Shown piece by piece: positions 35,376 to 44,043 of a stretch of 64,000 nt of DNA (within the stretch, counting starts at the first letter, position 1; each line of letters starts with the position of its first letter). Origin of the DNA: an uncultured Lachnospiraceae bacterium. GTDB lineage: Bacteria; Bacillota; Clostridia; Lachnospirales; Lachnospiraceae. The notes beneath the pieces are model-generated. The model ran no database searches. It was not told where the DNA came from and saw nothing but the letters and a program-made list of their open reading frames with translations. The stretch covers positions 1-64,000 of the forward strand of contig CACZBM010000007.1 of assembly GCA_902779445.1 (NCBI GenBank), in the 5' to 3' direction. The position numbers and the translations under genes were made by a program.

Positions 35376-36497
35376 TTACATTTTAATGAGCTCGTAATCC
35401 CTGGTACCAAGTCCGATCTTCTCTCCGTGGATCAAGGTCTCTTTCCACTTTACATTGGGATTACTGTCTAAAAATACATCATGGTGATGATGCCACCCCT
35501 CTTTTGCGAGGTTGTCACCTAACTGGCTGTTCCTCACAGGTTCTGCCTTCATGCAGAGATCTGCACAGGCCTGATCCAGGGCCACAGGGTCAAAAGATGC
35601 CAGCATTCCGATATCCGGAAGTATGGCTGCATCATTTTCTCCGTGGCAGTCACAGTTCGGAGACACATCCATTATAAGGCTGATATGGAAGCATGGCTTT
35701 CCGTCACATATAGCCATGGTATATTCTGCCATCTTACAGCAGAGCGATTCAATGGCACTGTCTCCTGACGGCTCAATAGCATCAAAGGCGCAGGCCCCTA
35801 TACACCTTCCGCACCCCTTACAGATATCCTGATCGATAAAAGCTTTACCGGAATCATATGAGATAGCATCGGAACCGCATTCTCTCGCACACAGTTTACA
35901 GTTTCTGCAGCGGCTCTGGTCAACCACGGGCTTTCCGTCATTATGCTGCTGCATTTTACCGGCACGGCTTCCTCCGCCCATACCGATATTTTTAATGGCT
36001 CCGCCGAAACCGGTCATCTCATGTCCCTTAAAATGCGAAAGGGATATGATGATATCCGCATCATAGAGAGCTCTTCCAACATAAGCTTCCTTACAGTATT
36101 CACCGTTCGGAACCGGTACAGCTGCTTCGTCCGTTCCCTTAAGCCCGTCTGCGATGATAACATTACATCCTGTAGTCACACTGTTAAAGCCGTTTACTTC
36201 TGCATTGTAAAGATGGTCAACAGCATTCTTTCTGCTTCCGGGGTACAGTGTATTGCAGTCTGTGAGAAAAGGTTTTCCCCCCAGCTCCTTTATGAGATCC
36301 GCCACAGCCTTAACGTAATTTGGCCGGAGATATGCGAAATTCCCGAGTTCTCCGAAATGCATTTTGATAGCCACAAATTTTCCCTCGAAATCTATCTCCC
36401 CAATGCCGGCCGTCCGGCATAGCCTCTGAAGTTTGACACCCTGGCTTGACCCCAGATTTGTCCTGAAGTCTGTAAAATAAACTTTTGCTTTCTCCAT
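35376..36497 (-). CDS. DUF362 domain ferredoxin-type 4Fe-4S protein
   Basis: About 373 residues from the ATG at 36497 (GGAGGAAAC site); the open frame extends further upstream but without a site. The N-terminal half is DUF362 (VAIKMHFGELGNFAYLRPNYV, SHFKGHEMTGFGGAIKNIGMG), followed by two 4Fe-4S motifs: CRNCKLCARECGSDAI (~215-230) and CKGCGRCIGACAFDAI (~243-258). Cytoplasmic. The family is common in anaerobes and its electron-transfer role is unclear. A GCCGA/TCGGC hairpin lies in the leader. Divergent from the thioesterase gene. Confidence 0.85.
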   Translation of the reverse strand: MEKAKVYFTDFRTNLGSSQGVKLQRLCRTAGIGEIDFEGKFVAIKMHFGELGNFAYLRPNYVKAVADLIKELGGKPFLTDCNTLYPGSRKNAVDHLYNAEVNGFNSVTTGCNVIIADGLKGTDEAAVPVPNGEYCKEAYVGRALYDADIIISLSHFKGHEMTGFGGAIKNIGMGGGSRAGKMQQHNDGKPVVDQSRCRNCKLCARECGSDAISYDSGKAFIDQDICKGCGRCIGACAFDAIEPSGDSAIESLCCKMAEYTMAICDGKPCFHISLIMDVSPNCDCHGENDAAILPDIGMLASFDPVALDQACADLCMKAEPVRNSQLGDNLAKEGWHHHHDVFLDSNPNVKWKETLIHGEKIGLGTRDYELIKM

Positions 36498-36639
36498 GTA
36501 GTTTCCTCCAGATCTTCTGTGACTTTCCGTGCCGATATTTTCGGCATTTACCACACTATTTTTAACATATAACATACGTTATTAGCAAGTTTTTACTACA
36601 TTTGTGATATCATATGTACCAGTACAGGAGGATGATCAA

Positions 36640-37038
36640 GTGGGAACATTTAAGAATACCGAAGAAGCACGGGAGTATTTTAAGAAAGACAGATTTGCTA
36701 CGATAAACGGCATGGAACTTATAGATCTTACCGAGGATAGTTCCTGCTGCGGCATGACTCTCAATGAAAACCATAAAAATGCCAACGGCGGGATCATGGG
36801 AGGGGTGATCTTTACCCTTGCGGATCTCGCGTTCGCCGCCCTGGCAAACCAGATCCACCTGCCTACAGTAGCGCAGCAGGTGAGCATTAATTATCTGAAC
36901 TCCGCAAAGGGTGAAAAGCTCTATGCAAAATCCTCAATAAAGAAAAACGGGAAGACATCGATAGTCATTAATATTAATGTGACGGATGAAACAGGACGGG
37001 ATATAGCCCAGTTTGTAGGAACAGGTTTTAAGCTCTGA
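36640..37038 (+). CDS. PaaI-type hotdog thioesterase
   Basis: About 132 residues from a GTG at 36640 (AGGAGG eight bases before it); an earlier open start at 36604 lacks a site. Hotdog fold with HKNANGGIMGGVIFTLADLAFAALAN (catalytic-helix region, with the GG-hhhhhD pattern of PaaI proteins), VSINYLNSAKGEKLYAKS and the closing VTDETGRDIAQFVGTGFKL. Hydrolyses acyl- or aryl-CoA thioesters; the substrate is not readable. Ends 2 bp from the convergent esterase gene, with no terminator between them. Confidence 0.88.
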   Translation: MGTFKNTEEAREYFKKDRFATINGMELIDLTEDSSCCGMTLNENHKNANGGIMGGVIFTLADLAFAALANQIHLPTVAQQVSINYLNSAKGEKLYAKSSIKKNGKTSIVININVTDETGRDIAQFVGTGFKL

Positions 37039-37040
37039 CA

Positions 37041-38300
37041 TTAATTTTTAAGCTTTCCCACATTCAGGTATTCGGTATTGTCATTGATGAACGCCGCTGC
37101 TCTTTCCCTGTCCTCTGCAGCTTTTTTCTCTCCGGAACGGCTCTTCAGCACAAAGGCATTATACCCCTGTTTTGATGCCTCTATAGCTTTTGCCTTTCCG
37201 TCTTCACCGGTATAGAGCCTGGAATCCGCTCCTTTCTTTCCCTTGTAGAAATATAGTTCCGCCTCTTTTTTCGACGGATCTTTTTTCTGCTCAAAATTAG
37301 AATATATCTTATATACGGCAGTTTCTGCGGTTTCCTCCGTAAAGAACAGCGGAAGCGCATTATAGATATATTCCATTTCCGAACTGTAGTCATGTGCTCC
37401 CCCGTCTTTCATGAAGTAGACCACATGGTCCGGAGTGAAGGTATTTTTCCTCGCATACATTTCCTTCATCTGAAGATCCACTTCACCCCTTAATGTATCG
37501 TTAGTCCCGGTGCAGGCATAAATAAAATATCCCCGTTCATTCAGCTTATTATCCCTTACCGTCTTTTCCAAAAGATCACTGTTTTCTACCGGGCGGCTGC
37601 TTCCGTAACCTCCGTAGTACCAGCAGGCACCGCTCATTGGCAGGTAGTAACGGATATAATCGGAGTTATAGCAAAACTGCATCCAGGTAGTCACGGATCC
37701 CATGGAAAATCCTCCGAAGGCCCTGTGATCTCTGGAATCCATGAGATCCTTTTTCGATACTCCTTTTGAATAAGTGTGATATTTCCCTTCAACAGCAGGC
37801 ATCAGATCATTCAGGAAATCCAAATGAAACTGCCTTACTTCACTGTCTGCCCGCGAAAATTCCTGAGGCTTATTTTCCGCATCAAAAGTAGGGGCCACAA
37901 TGATCATCGGATGTATATTACCTTTTTCGATCATATTGTCGATCAGGTTTTTGGCGGCTCCCCCGTTGATCCCGAAAAACTCATCCGCGGTTCCGCTCAG
38001 ACCGTGCATCACATAGAATATATCGTACCTTGTTTTCGTATCATCCGCATTGTACCCGTAGGGAAGATATACGCAGGCCGTCTTTTCTATACTTCCTCCG
38101 TCTCCGGCATAATCCCTAGAGTTGTATTTTATCCGGATAACCCTTCCCTGTTTTCCGGCTTCCTTTAGATACCCATCCGGAATAGCCTGTGTCCATCCTG
38201 TCTGAAACGGAGATAACGCTGACGCCGCGAAAGCATATCCCGGCATTGAAAGCATTATTATAAAATAAATGGATAATAATATCCTTACTGTAGTCTTCAA
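37041..38300 (-). CDS. Secreted CE1-type carbohydrate esterase (feruloyl/acetyl esterase-like)
   Basis: 419 residues. Signal peptide KTTVRILLSIYFIIMLSMPGYAFA. Esterase D/CE1 fold: ACVYLPYGYNADDTKTRYDIFYVMHGLSG, IIVAPTFD, nucleophile elbow AFGGFSMGSVTTW (Ser ~196), and GGAHDYSSE (catalytic His ~308) near the end of the domain. Related domains remove ferulate or acetate from xylan. A C-terminal ~90-residue charged region (PSKKEAELYFYKGKKGADSRLY...) of unknown role follows. Fits a plant-fibre lifestyle. Preceded by a REP element. Confidence 0.85.
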   Translation of the reverse strand: MKTTVRILLSIYFIIMLSMPGYAFAASALSPFQTGWTQAIPDGYLKEAGKQGRVIRIKYNSRDYAGDGGSIEKTACVYLPYGYNADDTKTRYDIFYVMHGLSGTADEFFGINGGAAKNLIDNMIEKGNIHPMIIVAPTFDAENKPQEFSRADSEVRQFHLDFLNDLMPAVEGKYHTYSKGVSKKDLMDSRDHRAFGGFSMGSVTTWMQFCYNSDYIRYYLPMSGACWYYGGYGSSRPVENSDLLEKTVRDNKLNERGYFIYACTGTNDTLRGEVDLQMKEMYARKNTFTPDHVVYFMKDGGAHDYSSEMEYIYNALPLFFTEETAETAVYKIYSNFEQKKDPSKKEAELYFYKGKKGADSRLYTGEDGKAKAIEASKQGYNAFVLKSRSGEKKAAEDRERAAAFINDNTEYLNVGKLKN

Positions 38301-38320
38301 AATCTCTCCCGGTTTTTCCT

Positions 38321-38378
38321 GTCATCCTGAGCGCCAGCGAAGGATCTCTCATAGATTCTTCGCTTCGCTCAGAATGAC
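38321..38378. repeat. REP-like inverted repeat
   Basis: Arms GTCATCCTGAGCGCCAGCGA... (38321-38347) and ...TTCGCTTCGCTCAGAATGAC (38353-38378), same family as 11030-11087. Lies between the divergent esterase and MBL genes. Confidence 0.85.
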
Positions 38379-38402
38379 ATTCAGATAAGAATAGCATCCT
38401 GC

Positions 38403-38431
38403 TTTACAGTATATCACCTTCTATCTATACT
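38403..38431 (+). promoter_or_regulatory. Promoter abutting the start codon (possible leaderless mRNA)
   Basis: TTTACA (38403-38408), 17-bp spacer, TATACT (38426-38431); both hexamers match 5 of 6. The ATG begins 6 bp after the -10 box, so transcription should start at or next to it. No Shine-Dalgarno sequence is possible in that space. Confidence 0.55.
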
Positions 38432-38437
38432 AGGTGT

Positions 38438-39328
38438 ATGAAACAGTCGGGGAAAAGTAAGAACTTAACAAAGAAAATCTTTCTGTTTGCTGCAGCTGCC
38501 GGGCTTATTGCCATTCTCCTCTATATACTTTTCTGGGGTAAAAGCTCCCGGGATGCATACGGCACCCTCACTGTTACAAACCTGGATGTCGGCAAAGCGG
38601 ACTCCGCCGTTCTAATGTACAAGGATCATGCGGGTATCATAGATACAGGAACAGCAGAAGCTTATCCGGTAATAGATTCTTTTCTGAAAAACAGCCATGT
38701 GGAAAAGATAGATTATATGATACTCACCCACTATGACCAGGATCACATAGGAAGTGCGGTTTCTCTCATAGATGATTACGATATTGAAAAGATCTATCTC
38801 CCGGATTATGTCAGTGAAAAAAGGCATTATCAGGAACTGATGGACCGGGTAAAAAAACTGGAAAACGTTACGTTTGTGAATACAACAGTATCAGAACATC
38901 TTGACGGACTTACCCTTGATATCATCCCGGCCTCCGATCCGGAAAAACTCACAGAAGACACTAATGACTATGACAACAATATGTCACTTCTCTGTATGGT
39001 GAGCCTTGGCTCGAAAAAGCTTTTCTTTACGGGTGATATTGAAAAGGACAGGATCGCCGGGATCCTGGACAGTTCTCTCAACATACGGGCTGACTGGATA
39101 AAGCTGCCCCATCACGGATCTCATGAAAAGAAAATGAAAAAGTTTCTGAAGAAAGTGTCTCCCCGTTATTCTGTCATCAGTACTTCCAGGGAAGAGCCTC
39201 CGGATGAGGAACTTCTCACGTTACTTACCGACCTGAAAATTGAGAACTATGACACTATAAACGATAATGTGGTAACTGAATGTGACGGCCGGTCCATTAA
39301 AGTCACCGGAAGTTCTTCTACAGACTGA
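38438..39328 (+). CDS. Membrane-anchored MBL-fold hydrolase (ComEC C-terminal-like)
   Basis: 296 residues. Basic start then one membrane helix (~13-33: IFLFAAAAGLIAILLYILFW), followed by a metallo-beta-lactamase domain: LTVTNLDVGKADSAVLMY, GIIDTGTA, the metal-binding THYDQDHIGS (HxxxDH), SLGSKKLFFTGDIEKD and LPHHGSHE. This is the ComEC/Rec2 C-terminal type, thought to be an outward-facing nuclease or phosphodiesterase. Here it stands alone without the ComEC channel. The start fits the promoter abutting it. Its last 11 bp overlap the convergent aldo/keto reductase gene. Confidence 0.87.
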   Translation: MKQSGKSKNLTKKIFLFAAAAGLIAILLYILFWGKSSRDAYGTLTVTNLDVGKADSAVLMYKDHAGIIDTGTAEAYPVIDSFLKNSHVEKIDYMILTHYDQDHIGSAVSLIDDYDIEKIYLPDYVSEKRHYQELMDRVKKLENVTFVNTTVSEHLDGLTLDIIPASDPEKLTEDTNDYDNNMSLLCMVSLGSKKLFFTGDIEKDRIAGILDSSLNIRADWIKLPHHGSHEKKMKKFLKKVSPRYSVISTSREEPPDEELLTLLTDLKIENYDTINDNVVTECDGRSIKVTGSSSTD

Positions 39329-40493
39329 AGCGCCTGGCTACAGCCTGAAAGATCTTCATGTAAAAAGGACGAAGCTCTCTGTCCGCGGTTTTTAGCATCT
39401 TTCTGATCTCTATATGCTGCGGGCAGTGCTGCTCACACTTTCCACACTGCACACACTGTGAAGCATCCTTAGAGACCTTCTGAAATCCCACGCTCTGGAA
39501 GTATTCCTTGATACCCGAGCTTTTCGACTCCATGTACATATGGTTATAGCAGCGGAAAATGGCGGGAATATCCACGCCCTTGGGGCAGGGCATGCAATAT
39601 CGGCATCCGGTGCATCCCACCTTCATCTTTGAATTGATGCTGTCCCTGACCTTTCCGATAAGTTTGAGATCTTCTTCCGTAAGAGAACCCGGCATACAGT
39701 CTGATGCCGTACGACAGTTTTCTTCCACCATTTCAACAGAATTCATACCGGAAAGGACAACTGTCACACCACTTTGGTTATAGAGCCACCTGAAAGCCCA
39801 TTCTGCAGGGGTATAACCCCTCTCATTTGCAGCGATCATTTCCTTTGCTTCCGCCGGCATCAAGTCCACGAGTTTTCCGCCTCTTAAGGGCTCCATTATG
39901 ATAACGGGGATTCCCTTTTTCCCGGCTTCTTCAAGGCCACGGCGCCCTGCCTGGGTATCTTCGTCCAGATAATTGTACTGGATCTGACAAAAATCCCAGT
40001 CATAGGCATTCAGGATCTTTAAGAACATATCTGTATTTCCGTGAAAAGAAAAACCGATGTTCCTTATCTCCCCGCTTTTCTTTTTCTCATCTATCCATTC
40101 CTTGATACCAAGACCCACAAGCTTATTCCAGGCCTCGATATCCGTAAGCATATGCATGAGATAATAATCAATATATGTGGTGCGGAGCCGGCTTAAATGC
40201 TCCGCAAAGTATTTATCTATGGCTTTTCTGCTTTTGATAAGATACTGTGGCAGCTTGGTCGCTATATTGATCTTCTCTCTCACATGATTTCTTTCAAAGA
40301 TCTCTCCGATCGCGGCTTCGCTTCCGGTATAGATATAGGCTGTATCAAAATAATTCACTCCGAGCTCAATGGAGCGCATTATCTCTTTTTCTGCCTTATC
40401 TATATCTATCTTTCCGTTCTTCGTTGTAAAACGCATACAGCCGAATCCCAGCGCGGACAGTTCACGGCCGTATCTGTCCTTTCTATACTGCAT
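39318..40493 (-). CDS. Aldo/keto reductase with C-terminal 4Fe-4S domain
   Basis: 391 residues from the ATG at 40493 (AGGAG eight bases before); a TTG one codon earlier is unlikely. AKR barrel with GFGCMRFTTKNG, NYFDTAYIYTGSEAAIGE (catalytic Asp, Tyr), KLPQYLI and YLMHML. The C-terminal ~110 residues hold CTGCRYCMPCPKGVDI and CVQCGKCEQHCPQHIEI, binding one or two iron-sulfur clusters. Members of this type are common in anaerobes; the substrate is unknown. Overlaps the upstream lipoprotein gene by 11 bp. Confidence 0.9.
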   Translation of the reverse strand: MQYRKDRYGRELSALGFGCMRFTTKNGKIDIDKAEKEIMRSIELGVNYFDTAYIYTGSEAAIGEIFERNHVREKINIATKLPQYLIKSRKAIDKYFAEHLSRLRTTYIDYYLMHMLTDIEAWNKLVGLGIKEWIDEKKKSGEIRNIGFSFHGNTDMFLKILNAYDWDFCQIQYNYLDEDTQAGRRGLEEAGKKGIPVIIMEPLRGGKLVDLMPAEAKEMIAANERGYTPAEWAFRWLYNQSGVTVVLSGMNSVEMVEENCRTASDCMPGSLTEEDLKLIGKVRDSINSKMKVGCTGCRYCMPCPKGVDIPAIFRCYNHMYMESKSSGIKEYFQSVGFQKVSKDASQCVQCGKCEQHCPQHIEIRKMLKTADRELRPFYMKIFQAVARRFSL

Positions 40494-41784
40494 CAATTAT
40501 GCTCCTAAAATCTCCGTCCTTAACTCCGCTTTTTGCTATGCTTCCGTCATCCCGAAGCTCATATACAGAGGTACTCTTATTTTTCCCGTCCTCACTGCTC
40601 TCGATATAGACACGGTTGCTTCCGTCTGCTGTATGTACGAGATACATTCTGATCTCATAACCGTTCCCGGCCTTGATATCCTCATCCTTAAGCTTATTCC
40701 CGTCATAGTCCATCTCCATAGAGATAACCGGGTACTCCATGTACTCGCCCGGAGCATCATAATCGTAATAGGCGTTGGCATTAAGGATACGCTTATTGCC
40801 GTCTTTATCAAATACGCTCACATTCTGATAGAAACCGAATTCCTGAACAGAGTTCCCGGTATTTTCCTGAATATTCCCTGTGAAAAGCTCCGGATCCTCA
40901 TCATAACGGATAGTCACTATCTGCTGTCCCGCTGCATAAGGCGCTATTTCATAGGGATTGAATATGAAGGTGATCCCTTCGTTTTCAAGAACCCAGTTGA
41001 AATGGATCTCGCCTGCTTCGGCATTATCCCCGTATGTTTGGAGGGCAATCTCGGGATCGTCAAAAAATCCTGCATCAGCATACTCTTTATTCAGCTTATC
41101 CGCCAGATCCTTTTTCAGTCTGTCCATATCTTTTACCACTTCAGACAGCTCAATGGCGCTGCCGTCAGAAGTGTGATAATTGTTCCCGAATAAACCGTAC
41201 ATTCCATGAGCGCCGCCCATATAACTCTCAGATGACTCGATAAAGCTGAATACATCCTTATCTGCTCTCTTTGTAAAGATAGTGTTATTGGAATAGAAAG
41301 GCTGCTCAATACCTGTTTCTTCTCTGTATGATCTGTCCTCTTCACTCAGATTATCCGCTTCACCCTCTGCGTTTGCAGCTATTTCCGCACTGCGTTCGGA
41401 CAGAACATTTTCAAGATCGGGATACTGGGAACCCCGGTCACCGAGACTGATACTGTCATACCTTGAATAATAATAGGTTCCCTTATCATCAGAGCGTTCG
41501 ATAACGTGATGTTCGATAACAGGTATGATGATATCGCCGTCTCCCTTTTCGCTTGGCATATCACTCTCTTCAGTACTTACTTCTTCAGTGCTGCTTTCCA
41601 CTGTACTTTCTGTTTCAGGGATGACCTCTCCAGAGCTTTTCTCTTCTGTTACGGTTTCAGTCGATGCTTCTGCCTCTGCAGTATTGGTATTGCCGGTTTC
41701 AGCGTTCTGCCCGCTGCACCCGCTTCCCAACAGTGTCATTGCCATGACCAAAGTAAGTACTATTGCAGCCTTTCTGTTTCTCAT
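40483..41784 (-). CDS. Lipoprotein with PdaC/RsiV-type DUF4163-DUF3298 domains
   Basis: 433 residues. Lipoprotein signal ending LLGSGC, then a ~60-residue Ser/Thr/Glu-rich linker (TETVTEEKSSGEVIPETEST...). The folded part has VIEHHVIERSDDKGTYYYSRYDSISL (DUF4163-like), YMGGAHGMYGLFGNNYHTSDGSAIEL (DUF3298) and ITFIFNPYEIAPYAAGQQIVTIRYDE, as in the exported parts of RsiV and PdaC, which may contact lysozyme or peptidoglycan. About 130 extra C-terminal residues describe no known domain. Co-transcribed with the downstream reductase. Confidence 0.8.
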   Translation of the reverse strand: MRNRKAAIVLTLVMAMTLLGSGCSGQNAETGNTNTAEAEASTETVTEEKSSGEVIPETESTVESSTEEVSTEESDMPSEKGDGDIIIPVIEHHVIERSDDKGTYYYSRYDSISLGDRGSQYPDLENVLSERSAEIAANAEGEADNLSEEDRSYREETGIEQPFYSNNTIFTKRADKDVFSFIESSESYMGGAHGMYGLFGNNYHTSDGSAIELSEVVKDMDRLKKDLADKLNKEYADAGFFDDPEIALQTYGDNAEAGEIHFNWVLENEGITFIFNPYEIAPYAAGQQIVTIRYDEDPELFTGNIQENTGNSVQEFGFYQNVSVFDKDGNKRILNANAYYDYDAPGEYMEYPVISMEMDYDGNKLKDEDIKAGNGYEIRMYLVHTADGSNRVYIESSEDGKNKSTSVYELRDDGSIAKSGVKDGDFRSIIDAV

Positions 41785-41816
41785 GATTCCTCCTTAAATA
41801 TTTGGATTCCTGCTGT

Positions 41817-42968
41817 TTAATCTGTCAAAGCTGCTTCTATATACACATCCGCTGCATGTCGCAATGCTTCATCATCAGCATGAAAACAAGGTCTGTGAAG
41901 CTCTTCCACCTTTTCTCCTTCCGGCGTGCTGCCGACCCAGAAAAAGAAGGACGGAACCGTGCTTCTATATAGTGCAAAGTCCTCACTGGCAAGAGCCGGA
42001 GGCGCATCAATGATCTCACATCCTGTTCTTAGTGCTATCTTCCTTGCGATCCCAGTCATTTCCGGAGTGTTGAAAACTGCCGGTATCCGCTCTTCCCAGA
42101 TAATCTCTGACCGGCATTCATAGGCTTCCGCGGTCTTCTCCACAATGGTTTCCACCCGTTTAAGAAGTCTGTTCAGGGTTTCTTCAGATAAAGACCTGAC
42201 GGTGGCTCTCATCATTATCTTATCCACCACAAGGTTAGCCGGTGACCCTCCTTCTATGCGGTTAACCGAGAGGACTGCCGAATCCAGAGGACTGGTATTT
42301 CTGCTTATCACAGTCTGTAGCGACTGTACTACCGCTGCCGCACATACTATGGGATCGATATTTAAGTGGGGCATGGAGCCGTGGCCTCCGGCACCAATGA
42401 TCCTTATCTCAAAATTCCTTTTAGCGGACATCAGTGCACCTTCACGGCACACTATCTTACCCGTAGGAACAGAAGGCCAGTTATGGAGTCCGAAACAGTA
42501 GTCCGGATGAATAAGGTCGAAAAGTCCTGCATCAATAAGCTTCCTCGCTCCGGTGGTCCCTTCTTCCGCAGGCTGGAACACAAAGTCCACCGTATTCTTT
42601 AATCCACCCTTTTCATACATTCCGGAAAGGGCCATTGCAGCGCCATAAAGAGACGCCGTATGCAGGTCGTGCCCGCAGGCGTGCATAACTCCCGGGTTCT
42701 GTGATTTCCATGGGGATTCATACTTTTCTGTCTGGGGCAGAGCGTCAATGTCTGCCCTCAGCATTATCTCTTTTCCGCCTTTTTCCCCTTTAAGTCTCGC
42801 TATTACTCCGGTATCCGTTTTAAGCGGCAGTATTTCCATACCGGGCAGTTCCGACAGCAGTGACTTCAGTTTCCCCGTAGTCTCATATTCTTCGTTTGAA
42901 AGCTCCGGATGCATATGCAGATCACGCTTAAGATCCAGAGCCCTTGTATATTCTTCTTCAGACAACAT
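41817..42968 (-). CDS. M20 family amidohydrolase (N-acyl-amino acid/hippurate type)
   Basis: About 383 residues from the ATG at 42968 (AAGAGG six bases before); the frame is open to another ATG at 43004 inside the upstream gene. RDLHMHPELSNEEYET, MLRADIDALPQTE, MHACGHDLHTASLYGAA (metal ligands), FQPAEEGTTGARKLI, GLHNWPSVPTG and GGHGSMPHLNIDPI are all M20D hallmarks; ALASEDFALYRS near the end completes the metal site. Removes acyl groups from amino acids or indole conjugates in the cytoplasm. Confidence 0.92.
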   Translation of the reverse strand: MLSEEEYTRALDLKRDLHMHPELSNEEYETTGKLKSLLSELPGMEILPLKTDTGVIARLKGEKGGKEIMLRADIDALPQTEKYESPWKSQNPGVMHACGHDLHTASLYGAAMALSGMYEKGGLKNTVDFVFQPAEEGTTGARKLIDAGLFDLIHPDYCFGLHNWPSVPTGKIVCREGALMSAKRNFEIRIIGAGGHGSMPHLNIDPIVCAAAVVQSLQTVISRNTSPLDSAVLSVNRIEGGSPANLVVDKIMMRATVRSLSEETLNRLLKRVETIVEKTAEAYECRSEIIWEERIPAVFNTPEMTGIARKIALRTGCEIIDAPPALASEDFALYRSTVPSFFFWVGSTPEGEKVEELHRPCFHADDEALRHAADVYIEAALTD

Positions 42969-42997
42969 GTTAAACCTCTTAACTTTATTAACACTAT

Positions 42998-43873
42998 TTA
43001 CCATAGATCATCTTTACTCTCTTCCAAAAGAATGGCTGTTTCATATGGGTCACGGCCTTCCTTTATCATATCGCGGAATGCTTTAAGGATACCTGAGATC
43101 TTCGATGAAAGCTCCGAAAGGTCTTCCTTAACGTAGTTTTCCAGCCGTCCTCCTTCGTATCTGCCATCCTTTATCCCAAGAAATATCTCCTCCATTTCCG
43201 GATCAAACTTTCCGAATGCTGCATAAATCCCCACAGCATCAGCCACCAGCTCATCCCATACAGCATCTATTTTGTCCCTGTATTTTCTCCGGCATATGAA
43301 ATGCGTACACTCGTGGTATTTCCTTATAGTATCAGATAGACGGATCCACTCATCTTCACTTACCCCTGCCTTTGAAGCAGGTATTGCACTGTAAGGTCCG
43401 ACGGAAAGCACTATCAGGGCATCCAGATAATTTTTCTTATCTGATGTAAATCTCTTAAACTCTTCATCCCAGTCCGGCTCCGGATTTCCTTTCTCTGTTT
43501 CCGATCTTAAAAACTCATCCCTGTGATCATAGATCTTTGTCCAGTTGATCACACCATCAAGTATTGAAGCTCCCTGTGTAGATGGTATCGGCACAGCCTT
43601 GCACTTATTCGCCATTATCCGGAGGAAAGTTTCGAAGTCCTCCCTTTCATAGATAGTCACGCAGCAGACTTCTCCCGCCGGAGTATTGAGATACTCGAGC
43701 TTGTCTCTTTCATTCATCGTGAAATGGGACAGATCTTTAACTTCAGCATCTTCTCCGCATCTTACGATATCCGCATATTCTTCCCGGCCTTCTTCCGCCG
43801 GCTTGAGATAGAGCTGCTGATAAACTTCCGCGAGTGCCGTATATACTTCTTTCCCGCTTAAATTCTTTTTCAT
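42998..43873 (-). CDS. Unknown protein with an HECTH (HExxH-like) motif
   Basis: 291 residues, soluble, no signal peptide. The most striking stretch is IRKYHECTHFICRRKYRDKIDAVWDELVADAVGIYAAFGKF (~188-228): an HExxH zinc-protease-type motif with a following DExxAD that could supply the third ligand, as in gluzincin-like proteases. PIPSTQGASILDGVINWTKIYDHRDEF lies before it. No family recognised with certainty. Ribosome site AAAGGA before the ATG. The promoter region is shared back to back with the GG-leader small gene, and the stop is next to or overlaps the M20 gene. Confidence 0.75.
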   Translation of the reverse strand: MKKNLSGKEVYTALAEVYQQLYLKPAEEGREEYADIVRCGEDAEVKDLSHFTMNERDKLEYLNTPAGEVCCVTIYEREDFETFLRIMANKCKAVPIPSTQGASILDGVINWTKIYDHRDEFLRSETEKGNPEPDWDEEFKRFTSDKKNYLDALIVLSVGPYSAIPASKAGVSEDEWIRLSDTIRKYHECTHFICRRKYRDKIDAVWDELVADAVGIYAAFGKFDPEMEEIFLGIKDGRYEGGRLENYVKEDLSELSSKISGILKAFRDMIKEGRDPYETAILLEESKDDLW

Positions 43874-43963
43874 GGAACAGTCCTTTCATCGGATCCATCG
43901 CCATCCCTGCTATTGTATCACAAAAATCACTATTCAAATTTTAGAAATTTTTTTCTCCCGGAA

Positions 43964-43993
43964 TTGCCATAATGATCATCCCTTCCGTATAAT
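43964..43993 (+). promoter_or_regulatory. Strong promoter of the GG-leader small gene
   Basis: TTGCCA (43964-43969), 18-bp spacer, perfect TATAAT (43988-43993); a ~45-nt leader with a small CGGC/GCCG hairpin and an AAAGGAG ribosome site follow. Confidence 0.7.
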
Positions 43994-44043
43994 ATAGTGA
44001 AAACAAAATTGAATTTACCGGCAAATGCCGAAAGGAGATCATT

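Noticed and set aside
40483..41784. Anti-sigma factor RsiV
   Set aside because: It has the exported-domain pattern but a lipoprotein signal instead of an N-terminal sigma-binding region and membrane helix, and no sigma factor gene is adjacent.
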